Shown here piece by piece: positions 1 to 5,155 of a stretch of 5,155 nucleotides of DNA. Position numbers and translations under genes: made by a program. This stretch comes from Betaproteobacteria bacterium (GTDB lineage: Bacteria > Pseudomonadota > Gammaproteobacteria > Burkholderiales > SG8-39): NCBI GenBank assembly GCA_019237595.1, contig JAFAGU010000094.1, forward strand, positions 1 through 5,155, read 5' to 3'. The notes beneath the pieces were generated by a model that saw only the letters and a program-made list of their open reading frames with translations, had not been told where the DNA came from and ran no database searches. How positions within the stretch are numbered: position 1 is the first letter of the stretch; each line of letters begins with the position of its first letter.

Positions 1-956
1 TCGAGGATGAGCGGCGACGCCATGCACCGCACGAGCTCCTTCTGCGCCTCGTCCGTCACGTATTCGACAGGCGACTTGCCGTCGATGCGCGCGAGGAGGA
101 GCGCCGGGAGGAGCGAGGCGGTGCGCGATTCGAGCTCCGCCGCCTCCTCCCAGTCGGCCGCCGCGAAATAGGAATCCTTCAGCGCGCCGAAGCAGTCGAG
201 GAAGAGGCCCGAGGCGCCCGGCGTCCACAGGCACTTGAGCAGCAGGTGGTTCAGGCAGAACGCAAGGTCGAACGCCGGGTCGCCGTACCACGCGCATTCG
301 GCATCGAGAAAGACCGGCCCCCGCGGGCCGACGAGGATGTTCTTCGGGCTGACATCGCCGTGCACGAGGCACAGGCGCGTCTTCGCCGTCCTTTCGACGA
401 GGGAAAGAAGGGCGTATTCGAGAGCCGGATGGACCTTCGATGTCGCGACGAGGTAAGGCTCGAGGCGGATGGCGAAGAAGATCGCGTCCGTGGAAAAGGC
501 ATCGCGAACGGACGCCTGGTCCGCCGTGGCGGCGTGGATACGAGCCAGTGAGCGCCCGACGCTCGCTGCGAACTCGGGATCCGCCTTGCCCTGCCGCAGC
601 AATGCCTTCCAGACCGGATGCTGCGCCGGCTCGAGGTATTCCATGACGAGCACGCCCTTCGCCTGGGCGATGGGCATCGGCGTGCACCCCGGCAGGGCCG
701 CCGTAGCGGTCTGGAGCCAGCGATACTCGTAGATGTTGCGCTCCACCGGCGCTTCCCAGGTCTGCGCCACGCGAAGGCGCGAAAGCGCTCGCTTCACGCA
801 GACCGGTCCGCGCGCAAGGTCTACGCGCCAGATATCCGACGAGACGCCCCCGGCGAGCGGCTCGCCGCCGGGCGATTCCGCCGCTCCGGCGAGCCCGGCC
901 GTCTTCAGCGCGGAGAGCACCTCGCTAGGGAGCGAGGCGGCGGAGCGTCCACCCAT
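1..956 (-). CDS. Aminoglycoside phosphotransferase-family (APH fold) kinase, 3' end outside the window
   Basis: The reverse strand stays open from an ATG at 956 to the left edge, giving 318 residues with no stop, so the C-terminus is missing. The APH/choline-kinase fold is clear. A glycine/serine nucleotide loop, GGVSSDIW, lies at about residues 36-43, and a candidate ATP-contacting lysine (CVKRAL, K55) follows. The Brenner catalytic motif HGDVSPKN is at 199-206 and the metal-binding LDAE at 217-220, so the key catalytic residues are present. Family members use ATP to phosphorylate a hydroxyl on a small molecule, such as an aminoglycoside, choline, homoserine or methylthioribose. Nothing here fixes the substrate, and resistance should not be assumed. 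The start overlaps the end of pdxH by 32 bases, which suggests co-transcription and perhaps translational coupling. A GAAAGGG stretch five bases before the ATG is a modest ribosome site. A GTG at 920 would be a later alternative start. Family assignment is firm; function is open. Confidence 0.85.
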   Translation of the reverse strand, partial: MGGRSAASLPSEVLSALKTAGLAGAAESPGGEPLAGGVSSDIWRVDLARGPVCVKRALSRLRVAQTWEAPVERNIYEYRWLQTATAALPGCTPMPIAQAKGVLVMEYLEPAQHPVWKALLRQGKADPEFAASVGRSLARIHAATADQASVRDAFSTDAIFFAIRLEPYLVATSKVHPALEYALLSLVERTAKTRLCLVHGDVSPKNILVGPRGPVFLDAECAWYGDPAFDLAFCLNHLLLKCLWTPGASGLFLDCFGALKDSYFAAADWEEAAELESRTASLLPALLLARIDGKSPVEYVTDEAQKELVRCMASPLIL

Positions 957-1560
957 CGGCGCCCTTTCGCTCGTAGGCGAGCCGGTCGTGCAAGCGGTCG
1001 GCCCGTCCCTGCCAGAACTCGATGGCCTGCGGCACCACCCGGTAGCCGCCCCAGTGAGGCGGGCGGGGCGGCGCGTCGCCGTGCTGGGAAGAAAACCTCT
1101 TGAATGAGGCTTCAAGCGCGGATCGGTCGGCGACCGGCTCGCTCTGGGGCGAAGCCCAGGCCGAGATGCGCGCGCCGAGCGGGCGGCTCGCATAGTAGGC
1201 GTCGGAGGCCTCCGGCGCGATCTTCTCCACGCGGCCATCGACGCGCACCTGGCGCTCGAGGTCCGACCAGAAGAAGACGAGGCACGCGGCCGAACGCGCC
1301 GCGAGCTCGCGGCCCTTGCGGCTGCCGTAGTTCGTAAAGAAGACGAAGGCTTCCTGCTCGATGCCCTTCAGCAGCACGATGCGCGCCGAAGGCGTGCCGT
1401 CGGCGGCCACCGTGGCGAGCGTCATCGCGTTCGGCAGCGGCACGCCCGCCTGCAGTGCATCCTCAAACCACTTCTCGAACTGCTTGATCGGATTGGCATC
1501 CGCCTGCGCCTCCGAGAGGCCCGCGCGCATGTACTCCCGGCGCAGCTCGGCGATCTTCAT
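925..1560 (-). CDS. pdxH: Pyridoxamine/pyridoxine 5'-phosphate oxidase
   Basis: This cytosolic FMN enzyme oxidises pyridoxine 5'-phosphate or pyridoxamine 5'-phosphate with O2 to give pyridoxal 5'-phosphate, the last step of vitamin B6 synthesis and salvage. Counting from the ATG at 1560 the protein has 211 residues, normal for PdxH. FMN and substrate segments are visible: RIVLLK (60-65), FTNYGSRK (75-82) and LERQVR (101-106). The C-terminal family signature IEFWQGRADRLHDR (180-193) is intact, and the protein ends in the typical LRRLAP. The ATG at 1560 is preferred because MKIAELRREYMRAGLSE matches the usual N-terminus. In-frame alternatives are an ATG at 1569 and a TTG at 1587; none of the three has a Shine-Dalgarno sequence. 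A TAGAAT box just upstream may be a promoter for a leaderless message. The gene is divergent from the SWIB gene and overlaps the downstream kinase gene by 32 bases. Confidence 0.96.
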   Translation of the reverse strand: MKIAELRREYMRAGLSEAQADANPIKQFEKWFEDALQAGVPLPNAMTLATVAADGTPSARIVLLKGIEQEAFVFFTNYGSRKGRELAARSAACLVFFWSDLERQVRVDGRVEKIAPEASDAYYASRPLGARISAWASPQSEPVADRSALEASFKRFSSQHGDAPPRPPHWGGYRVVPQAIEFWQGRADRLHDRLAYERKGADGWTLRRLAP

Positions 1561-1567
1561 GCGCGGC

Positions 1568-1573
1568 ATTCTA
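1568..1573 (-). promoter_or_regulatory. Candidate -10 box (TAGAAT) of pdxH
   Basis: On the minus strand TAGAAT matches the sigma-70 consensus TATAAT at five of six positions. Seven bases separate it from the ATG at 1560, so transcription would begin at or next to the start codon and leave almost no leader. No good -35 sits at the normal distance: at 17 bp the hexamer is CCTCGG. The expected -35 area is instead covered by the inverted repeat at 1593-1617. It could equally be a chance match. Confidence 0.4.
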
Positions 1574-1592
1574 TGGCGGATTGCCAACGCCC

Positions 1593-1617
1593 GAGGGAAA
1601 ACCGCGCGTTTTCCCTC
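1593..1617. repeat. Perfect 10-bp inverted repeat in the divergent pdxH/SWIB control region
   Basis: The arms GAGGGAAAAC (1593-1602) and GTTTTCCCTC (1608-1617) are exact reverse complements around a 5-base CGCGC centre. No T-run follows on either strand, so it is not an intrinsic terminator. It lies between the pdxH start and the TTGACA box of the SWIB promoter candidate. If pdxH transcription starts at its start codon, the repeat covers roughly -33 to -57 of that promoter. This suits an operator or activator site for a dimeric regulator. A cruciform or structured element is the alternative. The symmetry is directly visible; the role is inferred. Confidence 0.55.
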
Positions 1618-1626
1618 TGAAAATCG

Positions 1627-1655
1627 TTGACATGCCTCGAAGGATTCGGCATCTT
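1627..1655 (+). promoter_or_regulatory. Candidate sigma-70 promoter of the SWIB-domain gene
   Basis: A perfect -35 TTGACA at 1627-1632 is followed, after a 17-bp spacer, by CATCTT at 1650-1655, which matches TATAAT at only three of six positions. Transcription would start near 1662 and leave a leader of about 83 bases. The perfect -35 at the right distance from an isolated gene favours it; the poor -10 keeps confidence moderate. Confidence 0.4.
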
Positions 1656-1729
1656 CTCGTCACCGCTGCAAGCGGCGGGGAAAATCCGGGACCGATTCCG
1701 AAGCAAAACCAGTCGTACTCAGCACGTTC

Positions 1730-1736
1730 AGAGGAG
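1730..1736 (+). promoter_or_regulatory. Strong ribosome binding site of the SWIB-domain gene
   Basis: AGAGGAG, with eight bases before the ATG at 1745, is a near-ideal Shine-Dalgarno sequence and fixes the start. It contrasts with pdxH and fbp in the same window, which have none. Confidence 0.85.
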
Positions 1737-1744
1737 AACAGAAG

Positions 1745-2035
1745 ATGGCGAAGAAGAAGGCGAAGAAGAGCGGCGGGAAGAAGCGCAAGCCAAACGCGGC
1801 ATTCATGAAGCCGATGACGCCCGACTCCACCCTCGCTGCAGTGGTCGGGTCGAGCGCGATGCCCCGCACCGAGGTGACCAAGAAGATCTGGGGCTACATC
1901 AAGCGCAACGGGCTCCAGGACAAGAAGAACAAGCGCATGATCAACGCCGACGACAAGCTGAAGTCGGTGTTCGGCGGCAAGTCGCAGGTGTCCATGTTCG
2001 AGATGACCAAGCTCGTCTCGAAGCACCTCAAGTAA
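1745..2035 (+). CDS. SWIB/MDM2-domain protein, small, lysine-rich N-terminus
   Basis: This 96-residue protein has a very basic tail (AKKKAKKSGGKKRK, about residues 2-15) followed by a SWIB domain over about residues 20-95. Typical SWIB features are the opening FMKPMTPDSTLAAVVG, the central TEVTKKIWGYIKRNGLQD, the NKRMINADDKLKSVFG core and the closing MFEMTKLVSKHLK helix. SWIB domains are best known from eukaryotic SWI/SNF chromatin remodelling subunits. In bacteria they occur fused to chlamydial topoisomerase I and as short stand-alone proteins. The histone-like tail suggests binding to DNA or RNA and a nucleoid or topological role (inference). The start is set by a strong ribosome site. The gene is monocistronic, with its own promoter candidate upstream and a terminator 23 bases after its stop. 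Family call is firm; cellular role is unknown. Confidence 0.93.
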   Translation: MAKKKAKKSGGKKRKPNAAFMKPMTPDSTLAAVVGSSAMPRTEVTKKIWGYIKRNGLQDKKNKRMINADDKLKSVFGGKSQVSMFEMTKLVSKHLK

Positions 2036-2058
2036 CGAACGCTCAGGGAGAAAGAATG

Positions 2059-2085
2059 AAAAGGCCGGGCCCGCCCGGCCTTTTT
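2059..2085. terminator. Bidirectional intrinsic terminator between the SWIB gene and fbp
   Basis: AAAAGGCCGGG (2059-2069) pairs perfectly with CCCGGCCTTTT (2074-2084) around a CCCG loop, an 11-bp stem. On the plus strand it ends in five Ts and ATTT, a strong terminator for the SWIB gene. On the minus strand it ends in TTTT then CATTCTTT, a weaker U-tract serving fbp. The plus-strand T-run enters the fbp stop codon (2084-2086), so the stem begins essentially at the end of fbp. Confidence 0.9.
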
Positions 2086-3085
2086 ATTTGTGGTAGCCGG
2101 CCACGACCTCGACTTCGTTCCTCGAGCCGAGGACGACGGCCACCCGCTGGTGCAGGCCCCGGGGCTGGAGGTCGAGGATGCGGGTCTTCCCGTCGGTGGC
2201 CGAGCCGCCCGCTTGCTCGACGATGAAGGACATCGGGTTCGCCTCGTACATGAGGCGCAGGCGCCCTTCCTTGTTCTTCGCGTCCCGGGGGTACATGAAG
2301 ATGCCGCCGCGCGAGAGCACGCGGAAGACGTCGGCCACCATGGAGGCGACCCAGCGCATGTTGAAGTCCTTCCCGCGCGGCCCCTCCTTGCCGGCGAGGC
2401 ACTCGTCAATGTAGCGCTTCACCGGCGCTTCCCAGCGCCGCTGGTTCGACACGTTGATCGCGAACTCCTGCGTGTCCTCGGGGATCCGGATGTCGGGATG
2501 CGTGAGCACGAAGGTGTAGGTCTCGCGGTCGAGCGTGAAGCCGTGCGCCCCATCGCCTACCGTGAGGACGAAGACGGTCGTCGGCCCGTAGACCGCGAAG
2601 CCCGCGGCGACCTGGCTGCGTCCCGGCTGGAGGAACGCCTTCTCGTTCGGCTCGCAGAAGGAGCCGTTGTCGAGCTTCGGGCAGCGCAGCACGGAGAAGA
2701 TCGTGCCCACCGAGATGTTCACGTCGATGTTCGACGACCCGTCCAGCGGATCGAAGAGCAGCAGGTATTCCCCGCGCGGGTAGTGCGTCGGGATGGGCTT
2801 CGGGTCATCCATCTCCTCGGAAGCGAGCGCGGCGAGATTCCCGCCCCATTCGTTCGCCTCGAGCAGGATCTCGTTCGAGAGGACGTCCAGTTTTTTCTGG
2901 ACCTCTCCCTGGATATTCTTGTTCTCGGTGCTTCCCAGGCCGTCGGCCAGCGCGCCCTTGTTCACCCGCGTGCTGATGGCCTTGCACGCGCGGGCGATCG
3001 TCTCGATCAGCAGGCGCAGGTCGGTGTTGATCTTGCCGTCGTGCTGGCGGCCGACCAGGAACTGGCTGAGGGTGATGCGTCGCAC
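2084..3085 (-). CDS. fbp: Class I fructose-1,6-bisphosphatase
   Basis: This cytosolic Mg-dependent enzyme hydrolyses fructose 1,6-bisphosphate to fructose 6-phosphate and phosphate, the committed step of gluconeogenesis and also part of the Calvin cycle. The 333 residues match the normal class I length. The metal-site segments SEE (89-91) and DPLDGSSNID (112-121) are intact, as is the family signature RLRLMYEANPMS (275-286). The stretch EVQKKLDVLSNEILLEANEW (61-80) closely resembles betaproteobacterial enzymes. The start is GTG: an in-frame TAG lies only four codons upstream with no other start codon between, so GTG 3085 is forced. There is no Shine-Dalgarno sequence; instead TAGAAT sits six bases before the GTG. 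The gene lies 36 bases after the MFS transporter gene on the same strand, so it may be read through from upstream, from its own promoter, or both. No Calvin-cycle genes are visible nearby. Confidence 0.98.
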   Translation of the reverse strand: MRRITLSQFLVGRQHDGKINTDLRLLIETIARACKAISTRVNKGALADGLGSTENKNIQGEVQKKLDVLSNEILLEANEWGGNLAALASEEMDDPKPIPTHYPRGEYLLLFDPLDGSSNIDVNISVGTIFSVLRCPKLDNGSFCEPNEKAFLQPGRSQVAAGFAVYGPTTVFVLTVGDGAHGFTLDRETYTFVLTHPDIRIPEDTQEFAINVSNQRRWEAPVKRYIDECLAGKEGPRGKDFNMRWVASMVADVFRVLSRGGIFMYPRDAKNKEGRLRLMYEANPMSFIVEQAGGSATDGKTRILDLQPRGLHQRVAVVLGSRNEVEVVAGYHK

Positions 3086-3091
3086 GCGGCT

Positions 3092-3097
3092 ATTCTA
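3092..3097 (-). promoter_or_regulatory. Candidate -10 box (TAGAAT) of fbp
   Basis: TAGAAT on the minus strand is five of six to the -10 consensus. Exactly six bases (AGCCGC) separate it from the GTG start, so transcription would begin on the G of the start codon. The TAG of the box is itself the in-frame stop that limits the fbp reading frame. No convincing -35 lies 16-18 bp upstream. The same hexamer sits at nearly the same place before pdxH. Confidence 0.4.
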
Positions 3098-3121
3098 GAC
3101 GGCGCCCTTGCGGCGAGCGTT

Positions 3122-4261
3122 TCACAGAGCCTTCCCGGGGCCGCGCTTGCGCACGTACCAGGCGCCGCAGAGCAGCGCCGCCGCGAGGACGCCGAAGACC
3201 GGCCCCATGCCGACCGCGCTCGCGAGCGCGCCGGAGCCCAGCGGAATGAAGGTCTGGCTCGCGTTGATGAGCGTCGTTCGCACGCCAACCGCCTCGCTCT
3301 GGCGGCCGGGCGGCGCCGTCTCGTACAGCAGCGACATGATCACGGGCTGCGCGCAGCCTAGCCCGAGGCCGAGCAGGAACGAGAGCGCGACGAGCGGCCC
3401 GGCGCTCGAGGCGAGCGGGAAAAGCGCGTAGCTTGCCCCGGCCACCGCCATGGAAGCGAGGATGATCACCCACTGCTGCACGCGCCGGATGAGCACGCGC
3501 ATGGCGAGGCGCACGACGAAGGTGGCGACGGCGAAGGTGGCCATCACGAGGCCGATGGAGGCGGGCGCGAGGCCGATCTGCGCGCCGTAGAGCGGCATGA
3601 GGAACGCGTAGAGGTCCCAACCGGTCGCGAGCACGCCGCTCACGAGGAAGGCGTGGCGCAGGCCCGCGACCTGGAAGAGGTCGAGCAGCCGGCCGCCCGC
3701 CGCGGGATGCCGCTCCGGTCGCGGCAGCGGGCGCTTGCGCAGCCCCAACATGACCGCCGCGATGGCCGGGAACACCGCCAGGAGGAGCAGCGCCGCGGCG
3801 TGCCCCAGGCCTTCGATGGCGAAGCCGGCGATGAGCGGCCCGAGCGAGCCGGAGATCGAGAACGCGAGCGCAAGCCAGGCGAAGTTCATCGGCCGGTCCT
3901 GGACGCTGCCGTGCGCGCCGATCACCGTGTTCATCCCTATGTGCACGAACATGAACGACACGCCCAGGATCGTGCTCGAGACAAACAGGGTCTCGAGCCG
4001 CGGCACGAGGAAGGGGAGCGCCGAGCCGAGCGCGAGGCCGATGAGCGCGGCCATCAGCGGGCGGCGCGGCCCGGCGTGGTCGATGAGCCTTCCCGCCGTC
4101 ACCGAAAGCAGCATCGGCAGCGCGGCGAAAAGCGCCATGACCATCCCGACGGTGCCGGGCCCCGCCCCTAGGCGCAGGGCGAAGAGCGAGGTCGTCATGC
4201 GCGCGCCGACGAAGGCGACGTGCCCGAGGACGTTCAGCGCGACGAAATAGAGGATTTCCAC
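3122..4261 (-). CDS. Major facilitator superfamily (MFS) transporter
   Basis: Read from the GTG at 4261 this is a 379-residue inner-membrane protein with about twelve hydrophobic helices in two six-helix halves. The halves are joined by a basic, proline-rich cytoplasmic loop at about residues 174-200 (LRKRPLPRPERHP). The MFS loop 2-3 signature is present as GRLIDHAGPRRPL (57-69), with a degenerate counterpart around RVLIRRVQQW (255-264). A conserved-looking late segment is SEAVGVRTTLINASQTFIPL (322-341). MFS proteins move small solutes or drugs by proton-coupled symport or antiport; I cannot name the substrate. An open frame continues far upstream in the same register, but that part is a shadow of the EamA gene. 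The first helix begins right after GTG 4261, and GTG 4273 is an equal alternative. Neither has a clear ribosome site. The start overlaps the end of the EamA gene by 28 bases, pointing to translational coupling. fbp follows 36 bases downstream. Confidence 0.92.
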   Translation of the reverse strand: MEILYFVALNVLGHVAFVGARMTTSLFALRLGAGPGTVGMVMALFAALPMLLSVTAGRLIDHAGPRRPLMAALIGLALGSALPFLVPRLETLFVSSTILGVSFMFVHIGMNTVIGAHGSVQDRPMNFAWLALAFSISGSLGPLIAGFAIEGLGHAAALLLLAVFPAIAAVMLGLRKRPLPRPERHPAAGGRLLDLFQVAGLRHAFLVSGVLATGWDLYAFLMPLYGAQIGLAPASIGLVMATFAVATFVVRLAMRVLIRRVQQWVIILASMAVAGASYALFPLASSAGPLVALSFLLGLGLGCAQPVIMSLLYETAPPGRQSEAVGVRTTLINASQTFIPLGSGALASAVGMGPVFGVLAAALLCGAWYVRKRGPGKAL

Positions 4262-5148
4262 TTCGGCTGCCACACAGTCATGGCGACCCCGGCGCAGGCG
4301 AGGGCCATGCCGCCGAGGGTGAGCGCGCTCGGCACGACGCGAAAGAGCGCGAGCTCCAGGACGACCGCGAACACCGGCGGAAGGTACATCATGCTCGCGA
4401 CGCGCGTCGCCTCGCCGTGGCGCATGAGGTAGTTGAGCACGCTCACGCCGATGATCGAGGCGAAGATGACGAGGAAGAAGATCGCGGCGGCGAGGCTCCA
4501 CGCCCACTCGACTCGCAGGCCCTCGACGGCAAGCGCGAGCGGTGCGAGCACGGCGAGGGAAACGGCGAACTGGATCACCGCCGCCGCCTTGAGGTCGGCG
4601 TGCGGCGAGAAGCGCCGCTGGTAGAGCGTCGCAGCCGTGACGCCTGCGACGGCAATGAGCGTTGCCGCGAGGCCCCCGGGCGTGATCTCGCGCACGTCGA
4701 TCCGGTGCCACACGACGAGCGCGACGCCGGCGAGCCCGATGAAGACGCCGGCCCACTGGCCCGGCTGGATGCGCTCGTTCATGAGGAGCGAGGCCGCGAT
4801 CGCCGTGAAAAGCGGCTGGCTCGAGAGGACGACCGCCACGACGCCCGCCGACATGCCGAGGTACTGCGCGTAGTGGCTGCCGCCCAACTGCACCGCGTGC
4901 ATGAGGAGCCCGGCGACGGCGAGATGGCCGACCTCGGCTCGGGTCTTGGGCCACGCCGGCTTCCATACGACCGCGAGGAGGGCGAGCACCGCCAGGCCGA
5001 AGGCGAAACGAAGGGTGAGCAACGTGAATGGCGCCGCGTAGTGCAGCCCCACCTTGGTGGCCAGGTAGCCCGAGCCCCAGACGGCGACGAAGTACCAGGC
5101 GAGGAGCGAGTTGAGGGGCGAGCGCAGGCGAAACCTTCCAGCGCCCAA
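4234..5148 (-). CDS. EamA-family (drug/metabolite transporter superfamily) permease
   Basis: This is an inner-membrane protein with about ten hydrophobic helices arranged as two EamA repeats, roughly residues 13-147 and 159-293. First-repeat hallmarks are AWYFVAVWGSGYLATKVGL (17-35) near the N-terminus, LRFAFG (46-51) and the helix 4-5 region SSQPLFTAIAASLLMNERI (109-127). Second-repeat hallmarks are YLPPVFAVVLELALF (255-269) and a final GGMALACAGVAM helix (279-290). Family members export amino acids, nucleobases or other metabolites, or move sugars; the substrate is not deducible. The length of 304 residues is already full size. The start is uncertain: the frame stays open to the right window edge, the first in-window candidate is a TTG at 5148, and the true start could lie just outside. 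A GGAAGG stretch precedes an in-frame CTG seven codons later, a less likely start. The 3' end overlaps the MFS gene in another frame. Confidence 0.92.
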   Translation of the reverse strand: MGAGRFRLRSPLNSLLAWYFVAVWGSGYLATKVGLHYAAPFTLLTLRFAFGLAVLALLAVVWKPAWPKTRAEVGHLAVAGLLMHAVQLGGSHYAQYLGMSAGVVAVVLSSQPLFTAIAASLLMNERIQPGQWAGVFIGLAGVALVVWHRIDVREITPGGLAATLIAVAGVTAATLYQRRFSPHADLKAAAVIQFAVSLAVLAPLALAVEGLRVEWAWSLAAAIFFLVIFASIIGVSVLNYLMRHGEATRVASMMYLPPVFAVVLELALFRVVPSALTLGGMALACAGVAMTVWQPKWKSSISSR

Positions 5149-5155
5149 CCTACAG

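Noticed and set aside
744..759. 16-bp exact match CACCGGCGCTTCCCAG shared with 2420-2435
   Set aside because: In both places it encodes WEAPV in the same register, in the kinase (from W67) and in fbp (218-222). With high GC and similar codon use, coincidence is likely; nothing around it suggests a mobile or regulatory repeat.
1..956. Antibiotic-resistance gene
   Set aside because: The APH fold is shared by many metabolic kinases. The neighbour is a housekeeping gene and no mobile element is nearby, so a resistance label is not supported.
618..1103. Plus-strand open frames opposite the kinase and pdxH
   Set aside because: They are arginine- and alanine-rich shadows without domain likeness, opposite genes with intact catalytic motifs on the minus strand.
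1663..1675. Small CCGCT-GCA-AGCGG hairpin in the presumed SWIB leader
   Set aside because: A 5-bp stem with a 3-base loop is expected by chance in GC-rich sequence, and nothing identifies it as a riboswitch or attenuator.
2885..2902. GTCCAG-TTTTTT-CTGGAC hairpin with an A6 run on the fbp coding strand, resembling a frameshift or terminator signal
   Set aside because: It encodes the QKKLD segment expected in class I FBPases, the frame continues normally on both sides, and the A-run is not in a standard slippery heptamer register.
2090..3361. Long plus-strand open frame (423 codons) opposite fbp and the end of the MFS gene
   Set aside because: Its translation is rich in Arg, Ala, Val, Glu and Asp with no recognisable domain. 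It lies antisense to an unmistakable fbp, and such shadows are normal in GC-rich DNA.
4262..4966. Upstream extension of the MFS reading frame to a start at 4966, giving about 614 residues
   Set aside because: This part is arginine-rich low-complexity sequence lying in another frame of the clear EamA gene. The first MFS helix begins right after GTG 4261.

Overview
This is a GC-rich window whose coding third positions are mostly G or C. It has the compact layout of a proteobacterial chromosome. The fructose-1,6-bisphosphatase closely resembles betaproteobacterial class I enzymes as I remember them, and a stand-alone SWIB-domain protein also fits that group. My best guess is a betaproteobacterium (inference from protein likeness; no search was run). 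I see no tRNA, rRNA, CRISPR array, insertion sequence, integrase or phage gene.

Layout, left to right. (1) On the minus strand lies an aminoglycoside-phosphotransferase-fold kinase that runs off the left edge. It starts inside the 3' end of pdxH (pyridoxamine 5'-phosphate oxidase), so the two form a tight pdxH-kinase unit. (2) Positions 1561-1744 are a divergent control region. They hold a TAGAAT box just upstream of pdxH, a perfect 10-bp inverted repeat, a TTGACA-type promoter candidate and a strong ribosome binding site for the gene to the right. (3) A plus-strand 96-residue SWIB/MDM2-domain protein with a lysine-rich N-terminus ends in a strong hairpin terminator. (4) On the minus strand, and so converging on the SWIB gene, is the series EamA-family transporter, MFS transporter, fbp. 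The two transporter genes overlap and fbp follows 36 bases later. The terminator at 2059-2085 serves both converging units and touches the fbp stop codon.

Functionally, pdxH makes the cofactor PLP and fbp is the gluconeogenic/Calvin-cycle phosphatase. The two transporters are probably small-molecule permeases or exporters of unknown substrate, and the SWIB protein is probably a small nucleoid or DNA-associated protein. The most interesting small-scale signal is that both pdxH and fbp lack a Shine-Dalgarno sequence and carry the same hexamer, TAGAAT, 6-7 bases before the start codon. That is the geometry expected for leaderless transcripts. I found no convincing evidence of a wholly new multi-gene system; the window mostly reads as ordinary core and housekeeping genome.
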